The notes beneath the pieces are model-generated. The model did not search any database and had not been told where the DNA came from. It saw only the letters and a program-made list of their open reading frames with translations. The position numbers and the translations under genes are program-made. This document shows, one piece after another, positions 25,048 through 33,641 of a stretch of DNA of 64,000 bases (positions are counted from its first letter, which is position 1; each line of letters opens with the position of its first letter). This stretch comes from Nonomuraea polychroma. GTDB lineage: Bacteria > Actinomycetota > Actinomycetes > Streptosporangiales > Streptosporangiaceae. The stretch covers positions 8,459,501 to 8,523,500 of the forward strand of contig NZ_SAUN01000001.1 in NCBI RefSeq assembly GCF_004011505.1, read 5' to 3'.

Positions 25048-25617
25048 TCATGCCTCTGACAGCGGGAGGACTGCACGGCAAACGGATGTGATCAGCTCAT
25101 CGACCAGCAGCGGCGGCGGGCGCCCCGCCAGCAGATAGCGTCGGACCGCACCATAGGGGACATCGACCGTGGCGAAGATCAGCTTTTCGAGATCGACGCC
25201 GGGAGGCCGGGCGGCGAAGGAGCTCAGCGCGTCCGAAACCTGTGTGTTCACCGTGTCGAGGTCCTCGCCGAGCTCAGCAGGCCACCTCGCGGCCAACTCC
25301 TGACGGCGATGAAGCAGCAACAACGCGGCCTCGGCGGGATGCTGCCGGCACCACTTAGGTGTGTGCAGGGCGGCCATCTCAGCGTCACCGGCGACCAAGG
25401 CGTCGACGAACCCGCGCTGAAAGCTCCGTACGGTGCGTGTCCACAAGGCGGCCAGCAAGAGGTCATGGGAACCGAATCGGTGATACAGCGATCCAGTCGG
25501 AGCACCGACTCTGGCGGCGATAGCGGCCATCGTGGCAGCGCCGAGTCCATCCTCGGCCGTGATGGCCAGTGCCGCATCGAGGATCTCGTCGTGGCTGAAC
25601 TTGGCCGGCCTTCCCAC
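25048..25617 (-). CDS. TetR-family regulator
   Basis: A 189-residue TetR repressor: HDEILDAALAITAEDGLGAA, then AARVGAPTGSLYHRFGSHDLL form the DNA-binding domain. The GTG start at 25617 is supported by AGGAGG six bases upstream. It is divergent from the SnoaL-like gene at 25681 with only 63 bases between, and an ATTCTAGAAT palindrome in the middle. The SnoaL-like protein is therefore its likely regulatory target. Confidence 0.88.
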   Translation of the reverse strand: MGRPAKFSHDEILDAALAITAEDGLGAATMAAIAARVGAPTGSLYHRFGSHDLLLAALWTRTVRSFQRGFVDALVAGDAEMAALHTPKWCRQHPAEAALLLLHRRQELAARWPAELGEDLDTVNTQVSDALSSFAARPPGVDLEKLIFATVDVPYGAVRRYLLAGRPPPLLVDELITSVCRAVLPLSEA

Positions 25618-25644
25618 CAGACGCCTCCTTATGATAGTAGTGAA

Positions 25645-25662
25645 GGCATTCTAGAATATTGC
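25645..25662. promoter_or_regulatory. Probable TetR operator ATTCTAGAAT
   Basis: A perfect 10-bp palindrome at 25648-25657, extended imperfectly by GGCA on the left and TGCC on the right. It lies between the divergent tetR (start 25617) and snoaL-like (start 25681) genes. TAGAAT inside it could be the plus-strand -10, and ATGATA at 25631-25636 (TATCAT on the other strand) the minus-strand -10. Confidence 0.65.
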
Positions 25663-25680
25663 CTCTATTAAGGGGTGACA

Positions 25681-26088
25681 ATGCGCACGGCATCCGAGGT
25701 CGTCCAAGGCTTCTACAGCGCCGCCCAAGCAGGCGACGGCGCCGGCATCCTCGCCCTCCTCCATCCGCAGTTCCAGGCCCACACCGCCCCCGGCATGCCG
25801 TGCGGTGCCGGAGGCACGTTCCAGGGGCCGCAGGAGACGCTCGTCCGGGTCTGGGGCGCGGTGTTCGCCGAGTACGACACCGCACCCTTCGATGAGACCT
25901 GGCACGAGACCGCCGATGGGATCGTCGTGGTCACCGGACACTACCGAGGCACCGCACGAGCCACCGGCCGTGCGTACCAAGCGGAGTTCGTCCACCTCTG
26001 GCGCGTCACCGATGGACGAATCTCTTGGCTGCACCAGTACACCGACACCGCGCGCTGGCACGAGGCCCTGGCTCCGATGGCGGGTTGA
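25681..26088 (+). CDS. SnoaL-like / NTF2-fold protein
   Basis: A 135-residue protein with the SnoaL/ketosteroid-isomerase-like cone fold. EVVQGFYSAAQAGDGAGILA is the usual helix pair, followed by HPQFQAHTAPGMP and a strand-rich half ending FVHLWRVTDGRISWLHQYTD. Such proteins are small ligand-binding enzymes or carriers. The ATG at 25681 follows AAGGGGTG; GTG 25675 is less likely. Divergent from, and probably controlled by, the TetR protein at 25048-25617. Confidence 0.85.
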   Translation: MRTASEVVQGFYSAAQAGDGAGILALLHPQFQAHTAPGMPCGAGGTFQGPQETLVRVWGAVFAEYDTAPFDETWHETADGIVVVTGHYRGTARATGRAYQAEFVHLWRVTDGRISWLHQYTDTARWHEALAPMAG

Positions 26089-26597
26089 ACGCCACCATGT
26101 CGATACCTCGCATCCCCCGGTGACGAGGAGGGACAAGCGGCTCGGTGTGCTGGTGCGCGGCCGCAGGGTGCGACAAAGGTAACTGTGCACGAGAACGGGC
26201 AGCGCATCGGCGAGATGCCGGCGGAGGCCATTCAAGAGCTCGCGCGGACTGCGGAGCCGCGCGCCGGCGCCGCCCTCCGCGGCGACGGTGAGGCGGCGAA
26301 CGGGCAGGTCCGGGCCGTGGCAGGGGATGACGGGCGGTTGCGCGAGCGGGTGGACGCGTGGCTGCCGACGGATACGTCGGGCCCGGGCCGGTCGCCGACT
26401 GCGCCGTTGTCCCTTTCCCTTGTGGGCTCGGACGCAAGCGGGGTGTCGGAGAGCCCGGGGCTGCTCAGGCGCATTCATAGCCGCTCTGCATCGTGAGGTC
26501 GGCCAGGGAGCGGCACCGCCCTAGCAGGGCCATCCGTGTAGAAAACCTGCATGGACTCGCCTGGAACGGATCCAGATTATGGACTAGAGGGCGAGTG
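26089..26597. other. Unassigned 0.5-kb spacer
   Basis: A plus-strand GTG frame at 26185-26496 (about 103 codons) has high GC at third positions and reads RIGEMPAEAIQELARTAEP near its start, but its second half is Gly/Pro/Ser-rich and no family is recognised. The opposite strand is open over much of the same area. It may be another gene fossil. Confidence 0.35.
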
Positions 26598-27176
26598 ATG
26601 CTGCTTAGGTTCAGAGGAGCCAACCACAGATCGTTTCGCGACGAGTTCGAGATCTGGCTGGCGGCGAGCAAGTTCAACCAGGGGGCGAGGCGCCCTGCCG
26701 GTCTCGCTGAAGACCCGGACCTCGCCTACCTGCCGGCGACCGCGATCTACGGCTCAAACGCATCCGGCAAGTCAAACGTCCTGCATGCCATCCGCTGGAT
26801 GCGGCAGGCCGTCCTCAACTCCCGTCCACGGCTGGTCCGCCCTTGACGGCATCCCCCGAGAGCCGTACGAACTCGACCCGCGCGCCCGCACGGACACCTC
26901 CCCTTTGAGGTCGACATCGTTCTCGGCGGTGACCGGTACGTCTATGGCTTCGAAGTCTCCGACCAGCAGGTCGAGACAGAGTGGTTGCATGCATACCCCG
27001 GTGGACAGGCCCGTCGCCAGGTCTGGTTCGAACGCGACGCCGACACCGGCGACGCTTTCACCTTTCCCGGCGAAGGACTCAAGGGGCCGAAGGAAAGCCT
27101 TGTCTCCCAGACTCGGCCCAACGCGCTGAGCAAGCGTGGCAAGGCCGCGCTCGCTCGTGCGTGGGTGCTCGCCTGA
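26598..27176 (+). pseudogene. Truncated, frameshifted AAA-type ATPase (AbiL/RloA-like group)
   Basis: MLLRFRGANHRSFRDEFEI starts a protein of the AAA_15/OLD-like ATPases, with Walker A YGSNASGKSNVL. The frame breaks near 26830: family sequence continues in +1 (WSALDGIPREPYELDPRAR) and returns to the first frame as FEVDIVLGGDRYVYGFEVSD through WFERDADTGDAFTFPGEG to QTRPNAL. It then ends in an unrelated tail (SKRGKAALARAW) instead of the remaining roughly 250 residues with Walker B. Such ATPases often belong to phage-defence systems. This one cannot be functional. Confidence 0.75.
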
Positions 27177-27262
27177 TCGCGTGGAGCCGCCGCGACCGCG
27201 CGACCAGGTCCGTGTTGTGCGTACTCACGCCGTGATCACCCTCCGTACGTTCAGACGTAGGG

Positions 27263-27370
27263 TTGTCGCTGGACTACCGGACCGAGCTGAGCGAGTTCCT
27301 CAAATCACGCCGTGCCCGGCTGTGCCCGCAGGACGTCGGGCTGCGCGATTACGGCCGACTACGCCGGGTC
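27263..27370 (+). pseudogene. N-terminal remnant of an XRE/MmyB-like regulator
   Basis: TTG 27263 opens YRTELSEFLKSRRARLCPQ and then DVGLRDYGRLRRV, matching the first 36 residues of MmyB-type helix-turn-helix regulators (usual continuation PGLRREELAQLAGVS). The match stops exactly where the minus-strand tetR 3' end begins (overlap from 27349). A break point therefore lies near 27370; the DNA-binding helices are absent. Confidence 0.65.
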
Positions 27371-28008
27371 GTCCCGCTGAAGGTGACCGCGCCGGGGATG
27401 GCCGTGAAGACGGACCGTAGTTCGGTGGCGAGGCTCGCGTGGGTATGGGCGCCGGGCTTGGAGGTCCAGCCCCGCAAGGCGGCATGGAAGGCCGCGATCA
27501 CCAGGTCCAGCGCCAATCTCGGCCGCGGGTCATCGGGGTCCAGGCTCAGCCGCCGGTGCAGCGTCGCCTCGACGGCCGCGCTGGTGCGGTCGCAGTACTG
27601 AAGTCCGTACGCGGCGATCGATGGTGTGCGCGCGGCCAGTTCCTGGCTCAGCCGCACACGGGTGACCCACGCCGCGCCGCCGTCGTCCAGGCGCGCGAGC
27701 GCGGCGAGCAGCGCCTCCTGCAGCACCTCTAGTACGGGCGCACGACCCAACGGCAGGTGCTCGACGTCATCCCGCAGCCCGTTCCACAGCGCCTCCAGCG
27801 GAGCGAAGGCGACCTGCTCCTTGCTGGCGAAATTCCGGAAGAAGGTGCGCTTGGAGACCTCGACTGCCTCGCACAGTTCGTCCAGGGTCACCCCATCGAA
27901 GCCGCGCTCGGTGAAGAGCGCGAGGGCGGTATCCACCAGCCCGGCCCGGGTCTTGAGCTTCTTGCGCTCCCGGAGGGTGAGCTTTCCCGCCTCGGACGTA
28001 GTAGTCAT
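27349..28008 (-). CDS. TetR-family regulator
   Basis: A 219-residue TetR protein: AGLVDTALALFTERGFDGVT, then CEAVEVSKRTFFRNFASKEQ give the HTH, a subgroup usually ending in a MftR-like C-terminal domain. It is divergent from the MDR oxidoreductase at 28099 with 90 bases between the starts, so it likely represses that gene. Its last residues (TFSGTTRRSRP) run into a remnant of an XRE gene on the other strand, so the natural C-terminus may have been altered by the same rearrangement. Confidence 0.87.
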   Translation of the reverse strand: MTTTSEAGKLTLRERKKLKTRAGLVDTALALFTERGFDGVTLDELCEAVEVSKRTFFRNFASKEQVAFAPLEALWNGLRDDVEHLPLGRAPVLEVLQEALLAALARLDDGGAAWVTRVRLSQELAARTPSIAAYGLQYCDRTSAAVEATLHRRLSLDPDDPRPRLALDLVIAAFHAALRGWTSKPGAHTHASLATELRSVFTAIPGAVTFSGTTRRSRP

Positions 28009-28098
28009 CGGTTCTTAGTGTACCTGGAACGCAGATGCCTTCCATAGGCTTATGCTCCTGAGTGGCACTTTGAGCTGACGTCTGATGAGAGGATCGCC

Positions 28099-29028
28099 AT
28101 GCGCGCCTTGATCGTTGATCGTTCCGTACCCGGTGGCCTGCGGATCGGGGACGTGCCCGAGCCGGTGCCCGCCCCGAACCAGGCGCTGGTGCTTATCACG
28201 GCCACCTCGCTCAACTACGGCGAGGTGAAGCACGGCATCGAGATGGCCGAGGAAGGAACGGTGCTCGGCTGGGACGCCGCCGGTGTCGTCGTCCAGGCGG
28301 CGGCGGACGGGTCCGGTCCGGCCGTGGGCACTCCCGTCGTGACCCTCGAGGAGGGTGGGGGCTGGGCCGAGCTCCGCGCCGTACGTACCGACTGGATCGG
28401 CGTCGTGCCCGAGCACGCGGAGCCAGGTGCGATCAGCACCATCCCGGTCGCGGCCGGCACCGCGCTGCGCACGCTCCACCGGATCGGGCCCATCCTGGGG
28501 AGGAGGATCCTCGTGACCGGCGCCACGGGAGGCGTCGGCCGCTACGCCGTCCAACTCGCCAGACTCGGCGGCGCCCACGTGATCGCCTCCACCGGCGACC
28601 CCGCCAAGCATGATGAGGCGTTGCGCGCTCTGGGCGCCCACGAGGTGGTGTCCGGCCCGACGCAGGCCGGCGGCGGGCTCGACGGTGTGCTGGACATGGT
28701 GGGCGGCCCGCAACTCGTGGAGGCCTTCGACCAAATGGGCGCGGGCGGCACCCTGGTGGCCGTCGGTCATTCCACGGGTGAGGGCGAGAACTTCCCGTTC
28801 GGCGCCATGTTCAGCGGACCTGGCCGTGATAATCGTTCGATCGTCACGTTCATGCTGCTGTTCTGCGCTGGGCTGGATCGAGATCTGACCTGGCTGGCCC
28901 AGCAGGTCGCGGACGGCGTACTGAGCCCTGAGATCACGTGGCGCGGTGGGTGGGACGACGTGCCGGATGCGGTGGGCGCCCTGGTCGAGCGCCGCCTGCA
29001 CGGCAAGGCCGTACTCGACCTGGCCTGA
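28099..29028 (+). CDS. Zinc-type alcohol dehydrogenase-like protein (MDR family)
   Basis: A 309-residue medium-chain dehydrogenase without obvious catalytic zinc ligands. MRALIVDRSVPGGLRIGDVP opens the GroES-like half with the family segment TATSLNYGEVKHG, and ILVTGATGGVGRYAVQLAR is the NADP-binding loop. The C-terminus PEITWRGGWDDVPDAVGALV, then LHGKAVLDLA is normal. It is divergent from a TetR gene. The last 186 coding bases plus 39 downstream bases are repeated almost exactly at 34685-34914, making this the parent of that fragment. Confidence 0.88.
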   Translation: MRALIVDRSVPGGLRIGDVPEPVPAPNQALVLITATSLNYGEVKHGIEMAEEGTVLGWDAAGVVVQAAADGSGPAVGTPVVTLEEGGGWAELRAVRTDWIGVVPEHAEPGAISTIPVAAGTALRTLHRIGPILGRRILVTGATGGVGRYAVQLARLGGAHVIASTGDPAKHDEALRALGAHEVVSGPTQAGGGLDGVLDMVGGPQLVEAFDQMGAGGTLVAVGHSTGEGENFPFGAMFSGPGRDNRSIVTFMLLFCAGLDRDLTWLAQQVADGVLSPEITWRGGWDDVPDAVGALVERRLHGKAVLDLA

Positions 29029-29067
29029 CGAGACCCGCCACCTCGGGAGCCGGCACCGGTCAGGCCG
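28843..29067 (+). repeat. Direct repeat copy A (3' end of MDR gene)
   Basis: This segment recurs in the same orientation at 34685-34914. By eye there are four base substitutions and one 5-base insertion in copy B over about 225 bases. Copy A is within the intact gene and copy B is not, so A is the source. Confidence 0.95.
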
Positions 29068-29081
29068 ACCCCTCGGAGGCG

Positions 29082-29555
29082 CTACAACGTCCTACCGGTC
29101 GCGTACCGGTAGGACGCCGCGACGACGCCTTTGGCCACCTCGAGCTCCTCCACCGTCCGAGGGCCGTAGAGCATCACCACGTTGATGGTGGGCGAATACA
29201 GAGGATGCCGCTCACCCCAGCCCTTGTCGATGAGCTCCCGCTGATCCTCCTGCGACAGGGCCACATGCAGGCTGCCATCGACATGAATGTGCGCGAACTC
29301 AGCGATCAGGCGGGGCGGCAGGAGCACCGTTCCCCGCGGTGGGACCGCGTCGCCCGCCAGGAAGAAGGCGATGGACCGGGGCTCGGCGATCTCGCTGGGC
29401 CTGATCTCGGTCGAGGGCAGCTCGGTGCTCATCCACTGCTTCAGCTGCTCGCGGATCTCGTCGGGGCTTCTCTGGCTGAGCTGGACGTGCGGCACGGACG
29501 GCCCGGTACGGGGACGATCGCCCGAGCGGGCGGGAAGGTTCAGCAGCGTCATCAT
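29082..29555 (-). CDS. DUF5519 / luciferase-like domain protein
   Basis: A 157-residue protein matching the DUF5519 (luciferase-domain) pattern: GTVLLPPRLIAEFAHIHVDG and SLHVALSQEDQRELIDKGWG, then NVVMLYGPRTVEELE. These small proteins have no established activity; the name is historical. ATG 29555 is chosen because GAGGAGG stands six bases before it, although the frame is open to 29777. It lies just downstream of repeat copy A and converges with the MDR gene. Confidence 0.75.
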   Translation of the reverse strand: MMTLLNLPARSGDRPRTGPSVPHVQLSQRSPDEIREQLKQWMSTELPSTEIRPSEIAEPRSIAFFLAGDAVPPRGTVLLPPRLIAEFAHIHVDGSLHVALSQEDQRELIDKGWGERHPLYSPTINVVMLYGPRTVEELEVAKGVVAASYRYATGRTL

Positions 29556-29790
29556 GATGTTCCTCCTCAACAGAGCCATGCCGCCTGACGGGACCGCATG
29601 GTGTGGAGACCAGCCGCACAACCGAGGCCGCGTACCTACGGCGAGGTGAGCGAGCGGGGCGCGTCGCGGTGAGTGACCGGCCGAGGAAAGCCTGCTGACC
29701 GACGGCCGACTAACGCACTGGCCGTTCGGGTGGTATCCGCTGCCCGATCGAGCAGACCAGCAGGCCAGAGAGACCACCTAGCATGAAGCC

Positions 29791-31056
29791 ATGCGCGTGC
29801 CCGACCCGTCCGCCGCTCTGGCCGCCGCCGCCTCAGTGCTACAGGCTCCGATCGGCGGCATGCTGGAGCCCCTGTCCCAGGCCGTGTCGGAGTTCCTGCC
29901 GCACCAGGCGCTGGCCATGCTCACCGGCGACTGCGCCAGGCATCCCATGAAGGCGTACGGCGAGACCGTGCTCACCGAGCAGATCACCAGCGCCGAGCTG
30001 GCGCGTGTAGGTGGAACAGTGGAGGTGGGCAGGCCCTGGTTCGGGGACGCGTACCTGGCCGGCGGTCTCATCCCGGCGCTCGCCGTCGCGTCCCGGCCGG
30101 CCGGGACCTCTGGCGCCCTGCTCGTGGTGGTGACGGCCGGTGAGATCGAGCCCACTGCCGCCGTACGCGATCTGATGCAGAAGCTGTGGGACCTGGTCAC
30201 CCTGCACCTGCCGCATCGGGCCGTCAACCTCCCACCGGCCGACCTCAGCGGAAACCGCCTGGCCGCCGGCGAGCGCGCCCGCGCCATCGCCGAGCTCACC
30301 AGCGCCCATGCGGCCACGCTCCAAGCGCTGCTCAGCACGTTGCGCAGCCGTAGGCTCGACGACGCCGCCGCCCGGCGGCACGCCACCGACCTGGCGGTAT
30401 CGGCGCTGATCGAGCTGCGTGCCGCCGCCGACCTCGACTCCTCACTGAGCGAGGAGCAGGCCGGCCCCGCCTTCGACCGGCTGGCCGGGAAGCTGGCACC
30501 GCTCACCCGCTACGGCGAGGTGTCGCTGGAGCTGGCCGGCCCACGCGATCGCGGCCGCGTCCTGCCCGGCGACATCGCCAACGCGGCCCAGGCCCTGGCC
30601 CACAACACCGTCGTGACCATGCTCGGCTATAAGGGCCTGACCAGGATCCGCGTGACCTGGGAGCCGTCCGGGTCCGAGCTCCGCCTGGAGGTCCGCGACG
30701 ACGGACCAGGCGTCCTGACCGCCGACGCCCTGCCGCTGCGCCGCCTGACCGAGCTCGCAACCGCGGTGGGCGGCGCCCTCTCCCTCGACGCGGTTCCCGG
30801 CTGGGGCACCACGGTGACCGCAGTGCTGCCACTCGTGCCGCCCGCGCCCAAACTCCAGGACGAGGCGCTGGCCGGGCTCAAGCCACGCGAGCTGGAGGTG
30901 CTCGAACGGCTGGCGCGTGGCCTGCGTAACCGGCAGATCGCGGAGGAGCTGATGATCAGCGAGCACACGGTGAAGTTCCACGTGGCCAAAATCCTGGACA
31001 AGCTGGGGGTCGGCACCCGTACCGAGGCCGCAGCCCTCGCACATAGCTACGCCTAG
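29791..31056 (+). CDS. LuxR-type regulator fused to a histidine-kinase-like ATPase domain
   Basis: A 421-residue single-chain regulator. Residues 1-165 form an unassigned sensor-like region. Residues 170-230 are a helical pair resembling a degenerate DHp (ELTSAHAATLQALLSTLRSR). Residues 265-350 are an HATPase_c-like fold: N-box-like IANAAQALAHNTV, G1 VRDDGPGV, G2 GWGTTVTAVLP. After a short linker, residues 355-421 are a NarL/LuxR helix-turn-helix (LKPRELEVLERLARGLRNRQ and SEHTVKFHVAKILDKLGVGT). There is no receiver domain and no partner gene nearby. It may sense a signal and ATP and bind DNA directly, without phosphotransfer. Domain identities are good; mechanism is inference. Confidence 0.8.
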   Translation: MRVPDPSAALAAAASVLQAPIGGMLEPLSQAVSEFLPHQALAMLTGDCARHPMKAYGETVLTEQITSAELARVGGTVEVGRPWFGDAYLAGGLIPALAVASRPAGTSGALLVVVTAGEIEPTAAVRDLMQKLWDLVTLHLPHRAVNLPPADLSGNRLAAGERARAIAELTSAHAATLQALLSTLRSRRLDDAAARRHATDLAVSALIELRAAADLDSSLSEEQAGPAFDRLAGKLAPLTRYGEVSLELAGPRDRGRVLPGDIANAAQALAHNTVVTMLGYKGLTRIRVTWEPSGSELRLEVRDDGPGVLTADALPLRRLTELATAVGGALSLDAVPGWGTTVTAVLPLVPPAPKLQDEALAGLKPRELEVLERLARGLRNRQIAEELMISEHTVKFHVAKILDKLGVGTRTEAAALAHSYA

Positions 31057-31467
31057 CCCTTTTGGGACCCATCCTGCCTGCATGCTGGATCACCACGGCG
31101 CCGGCAAGGGAGCCCTCTTGGGCAATCATCAAACACAAGTGAGAAGTGGGGGCCGGCCGACGACCGGTCCCCACTCATGGCATGTCCGGAGCACTACCTG
31201 CCGCTCCGGCCGAACCGCCCGGACGGAGCCTCACCGGCGGTGACGGTCGCTGCGAGCGTCGCCGAGCCCAGGTCGCCCGAGGCGGCCGGCCCTCCCGTGC
31301 TGGTGCCCGACACCGGCGTTGCGAGATCCAGCTGCGAATGTAGCCGGCCGAGCAAGCAGTCCGTACGACGCCGTCATCGTCAGGGTCGGCCTCCCTGTCA
31401 ATTCCAACGTGTCGAAGACCGGCAAGACGCAGCGCGGAGTATGAGGACCGGCCCTATGGACCAAGGG
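31057..31467. other. Spacer after the LuxR fusion gene, with a hairpin
   Basis: No gene recognised in about 410 bases between the LuxR fusion and the convergent marR gene. The only structure is the hairpin at 31145-31175, listed separately. Confidence 0.5.
31145..31175. terminator. Stem-loop, probable bidirectional terminator
   Basis: Arms AGTGGGGGCCGG (31145-31156) and CCGGTCCCCACT (31164-31175) pair with one mismatch around a 7-base loop. It has no T tract but lies between convergent genes, as is common for actinobacterial terminators. Confidence 0.6.
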
Positions 31468-31968
31468 TCAGTCTCCCTCAGTGACGACGGCGGCGCCGTT
31501 CCCTCGGTTTTCCTTGGCGAGGCGATCGGCCTGGGCGCGGCCCACTTCGGCAGCTCGATGCAGGTAGTCGGCGATCACGTCCAGCTCCGCGTCCCCGTAC
31601 CTCTCCAGCACCTCCGCGAAAGCCTTACTTGGCAGGTCCCAGGCCACGCTGACCCTCTCCCGCGCCGAGGGCGCCAAAGAGACCAGGGCCCGCCTGCGAT
31701 CGGCAGGGTCCGGGTGTCGTACCACCAGACCCGCCTTCTCCAGCCGATCCACCAGGCGTGTGGCGGAGCCGGGCGTCAAGCCCGTCAGTCGCGCGATGTC
31801 ACCGGTACTCACCGGCCCTGACTCCAGATCCAGCAGCGCCACGCACTGCAGGTCGGTGGAGTGAATCCGCAGATGGTCGGCCAATGCCTGATTGAACAGC
31901 ACGTACGCCGCATAGTGCCGCTGACTCTCGTCCATGATCCGCTTCAGCGTTTCAGCTCGATTTGACAC
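31468..31968 (-). CDS. MarR-family regulator
   Basis: A 166-residue MarR repressor: DLQCVALLDLESGPVSTGDI and ARLTGLTPGSATRLVDRLEK form the winged helix with recognition helix, and VRHPDPADRRRALVSLAP is the wing with the conserved D-x-R-R. It is divergent from the NmrA-like gene at 32379 across a 410-base spacer containing repeated TTTGTG(C/T)CACGC motifs. MarR proteins often sense phenolics or oxidants, which would suit a linked NAD(P)H-binding protein. Confidence 0.88.
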   Translation of the reverse strand: MSNRAETLKRIMDESQRHYAAYVLFNQALADHLRIHSTDLQCVALLDLESGPVSTGDIARLTGLTPGSATRLVDRLEKAGLVVRHPDPADRRRALVSLAPSARERVSVAWDLPSKAFAEVLERYGDAELDVIADYLHRAAEVGRAQADRLAKENRGNGAAVVTEGD

Positions 31969-32002
31969 CGGACAGCCTCATACCTCACATTTACTTGCGT
32001 CA

Positions 32003-32037
32003 CACAATCTTTGTGCCACGCACCCTTTGTGTCACGC
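32003..32037. promoter_or_regulatory. Palindrome and direct repeats, probable MarR operator
   Basis: CACAA, TCT, TTGTG is a perfect inverted repeat at 32003-32015. The string TTTGTG(C/T)CACGC occurs at 32010-32021 and 32026-32037, a 16-base period. All lie 35-70 bases upstream of the marR start (31968) and could overlap its promoter. The remaining 340 bases to the NmrA-like gene show nothing else I can assign. Confidence 0.6.
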
Positions 32038-32378
32038 TCGCATCTTACCCGCCACCGAGTCAGGAAAGGCGACCGCACGTCCACGCCCATCCGCATCGCG
32101 CCACTCCGGGCAAGCAGGCACTCAGCCCCCATCATCGCGACCAACCTCGGCCCAGAAGAGGCGCCCAGCGGGTCGCTGACCGCAATCCGGCAACTCCTCA
32201 ACGCCATCGGCGCTGGCGCTGTGACCACCGTCTACGTCCTACGTCCGCCCCGGCGGACCCAATGTGCCGCCGCGGATCAGCTCGGCCCTGCCCACAGCTG
32301 AAGCGGCCCGGACACATCACCCGTCCGACCGAAGCCCTTCATGGCCCAGGTTCCATCATCAGAAAGGCATGTCCCGAT

Positions 32379-33200
32379 ATGACCACCCTTGTTACCGGCG
32401 CTCGTGGCGGTGTGGCCACCAAGCTCATCTCCCTCCTCCGCCAGCGCGGCCTGCCCGTTCGCCCCGCCTCGAGCCGTCCGAGCGATCCCTCGATCGCCAT
32501 CTGCGACCTCACCGACCCGGCCACCTTCCCCGCCGTCCTGGCGGGCGTCAGCTCGATCTTCCTGTACGCGGAGTCGTCGCACATCGACGCCTTCGTCAAG
32601 GAGGCCGTCACCGCCGGGGCGGAGCACATCGTGTTGCTCTCGTCGTCCGCAGTGCTCGCCCCGGACGCCGAGACAAACCCGCTGGCCAAGTCTCATGTAG
32701 ACGTCGAACATGCCCTGACCGCCGCCCCCGTCCGGACCACGCTGCTGCGTCCTGGTTCTTTCGCCGGTAACGCCCTGGCCTGGTCCTGGCCCATCAAGGC
32801 CGGCACCCCGGTGAGCCTGCCGTACCCGGGATCGCACAACGATCCCATCCACGAGGCCGACCTCGCCGAGGCGGCCGCCGCCGTCCTGACCGACCCCGCC
32901 CTGAGCGGCCGCGCGTACACGCTGACCGGCCCCGAGTCGATCACATTCGCCGAACAGATCGACATCCTCGGCCGCGTCACCAGCCAGGACATCGCCATCC
33001 GGAACGTCACCCACGAGGAGTGGAAAGCGGAGATGGCCGACCACGTGCCCGGGCCCATCGCCGACGCGCTGCTGGACTGGTGGCGGTCGAACGACGGTGT
33101 TCCGGCCGAGATCACCACGGACCTCGAGCGGCTGATCGGACGGCCCGGCCGCACGTTCACCGCCTGGGCACAGGAACACACGGCCGCCTTCACACGCTGA
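32379..33200 (+). CDS. NmrA-like NAD(P)H-binding protein
   Basis: A 273-residue NmrA-type Rossmann protein: MTTLVTGARGGVATKLISLL (nucleotide loop), SIFLYAESSHIDAFVKEA, HIVLLSSSAVLAPD and TTLLRPGSFAGNALAWSW in family order. The ATG at 32379 has AGAAAGG about 11 bases upstream; the open frame extends to 31962 but reads as noncoding. The divergent MarR gene is the likely regulator. This is the third intact NmrA-like gene in the window and the only one paired with MarR. Confidence 0.85.
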   Translation: MTTLVTGARGGVATKLISLLRQRGLPVRPASSRPSDPSIAICDLTDPATFPAVLAGVSSIFLYAESSHIDAFVKEAVTAGAEHIVLLSSSAVLAPDAETNPLAKSHVDVEHALTAAPVRTTLLRPGSFAGNALAWSWPIKAGTPVSLPYPGSHNDPIHEADLAEAAAAVLTDPALSGRAYTLTGPESITFAEQIDILGRVTSQDIAIRNVTHEEWKAEMADHVPGPIADALLDWWRSNDGVPAEITTDLERLIGRPGRTFTAWAQEHTAAFTR

Positions 33201-33406
33201 CGCGCCCGCGGCCGCCACCAGCACGTCCGCCGAACCGCACGTCCATCCCGGCCCGCGCCCCGCCCCAGAAATCAAGCGACGCGTCGGTATCCCGCTGTAC
33301 ACCCACACGCATGCGCCGCTTTCGAGCAGGCGGCGTTGGCGGCCGAGGCCCCGCCCGCTCTGAACGGCTCCGAATGGCCGCGGATGCGTGTGCGCGGGGA
33401 GGTGTC

Positions 33407-33600
33407 ATGACCGGGTCGCGGATGTGGGATCTGCTGATCGGGATCGTGGCCGCGTTGCTGGTGGCCTGGGCGGCGTTGACCGCGACGCTCGCGGTCGTCC
33501 GGCCCCGCGGTGGCCTGTTGCGGGAGGCGCTGCGGCTGCTGCCGGATGTGTTGCGCCTGGTGCGGCTGGCAGGCGATTGCCGCCGCTCGTGCCCGAGATC
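33407..33600 (+). pseudogene. 5' fragment of a DUF1232 membrane protein
   Basis: ATG 33407 with GGGAGG upstream opens MWDLLIGIVAALLVAWAALT (a membrane helix), then RPRGGLLREALRLLPDVLRL. This is the normal N-terminus of actinobacterial DUF1232/YkvA proteins. After VRLAG the frame departs from the family and the hallmark LPxDxIPDFIPxxGxxDD region never appears; the sequence runs into the 3' end of the GH12 gene. A 3'-truncated gene. Confidence 0.65.
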
Positions 33601-33641
33601 GACTCCGCCGCCCACGGCGTATCGGTTCCCTCCGGCCGACG

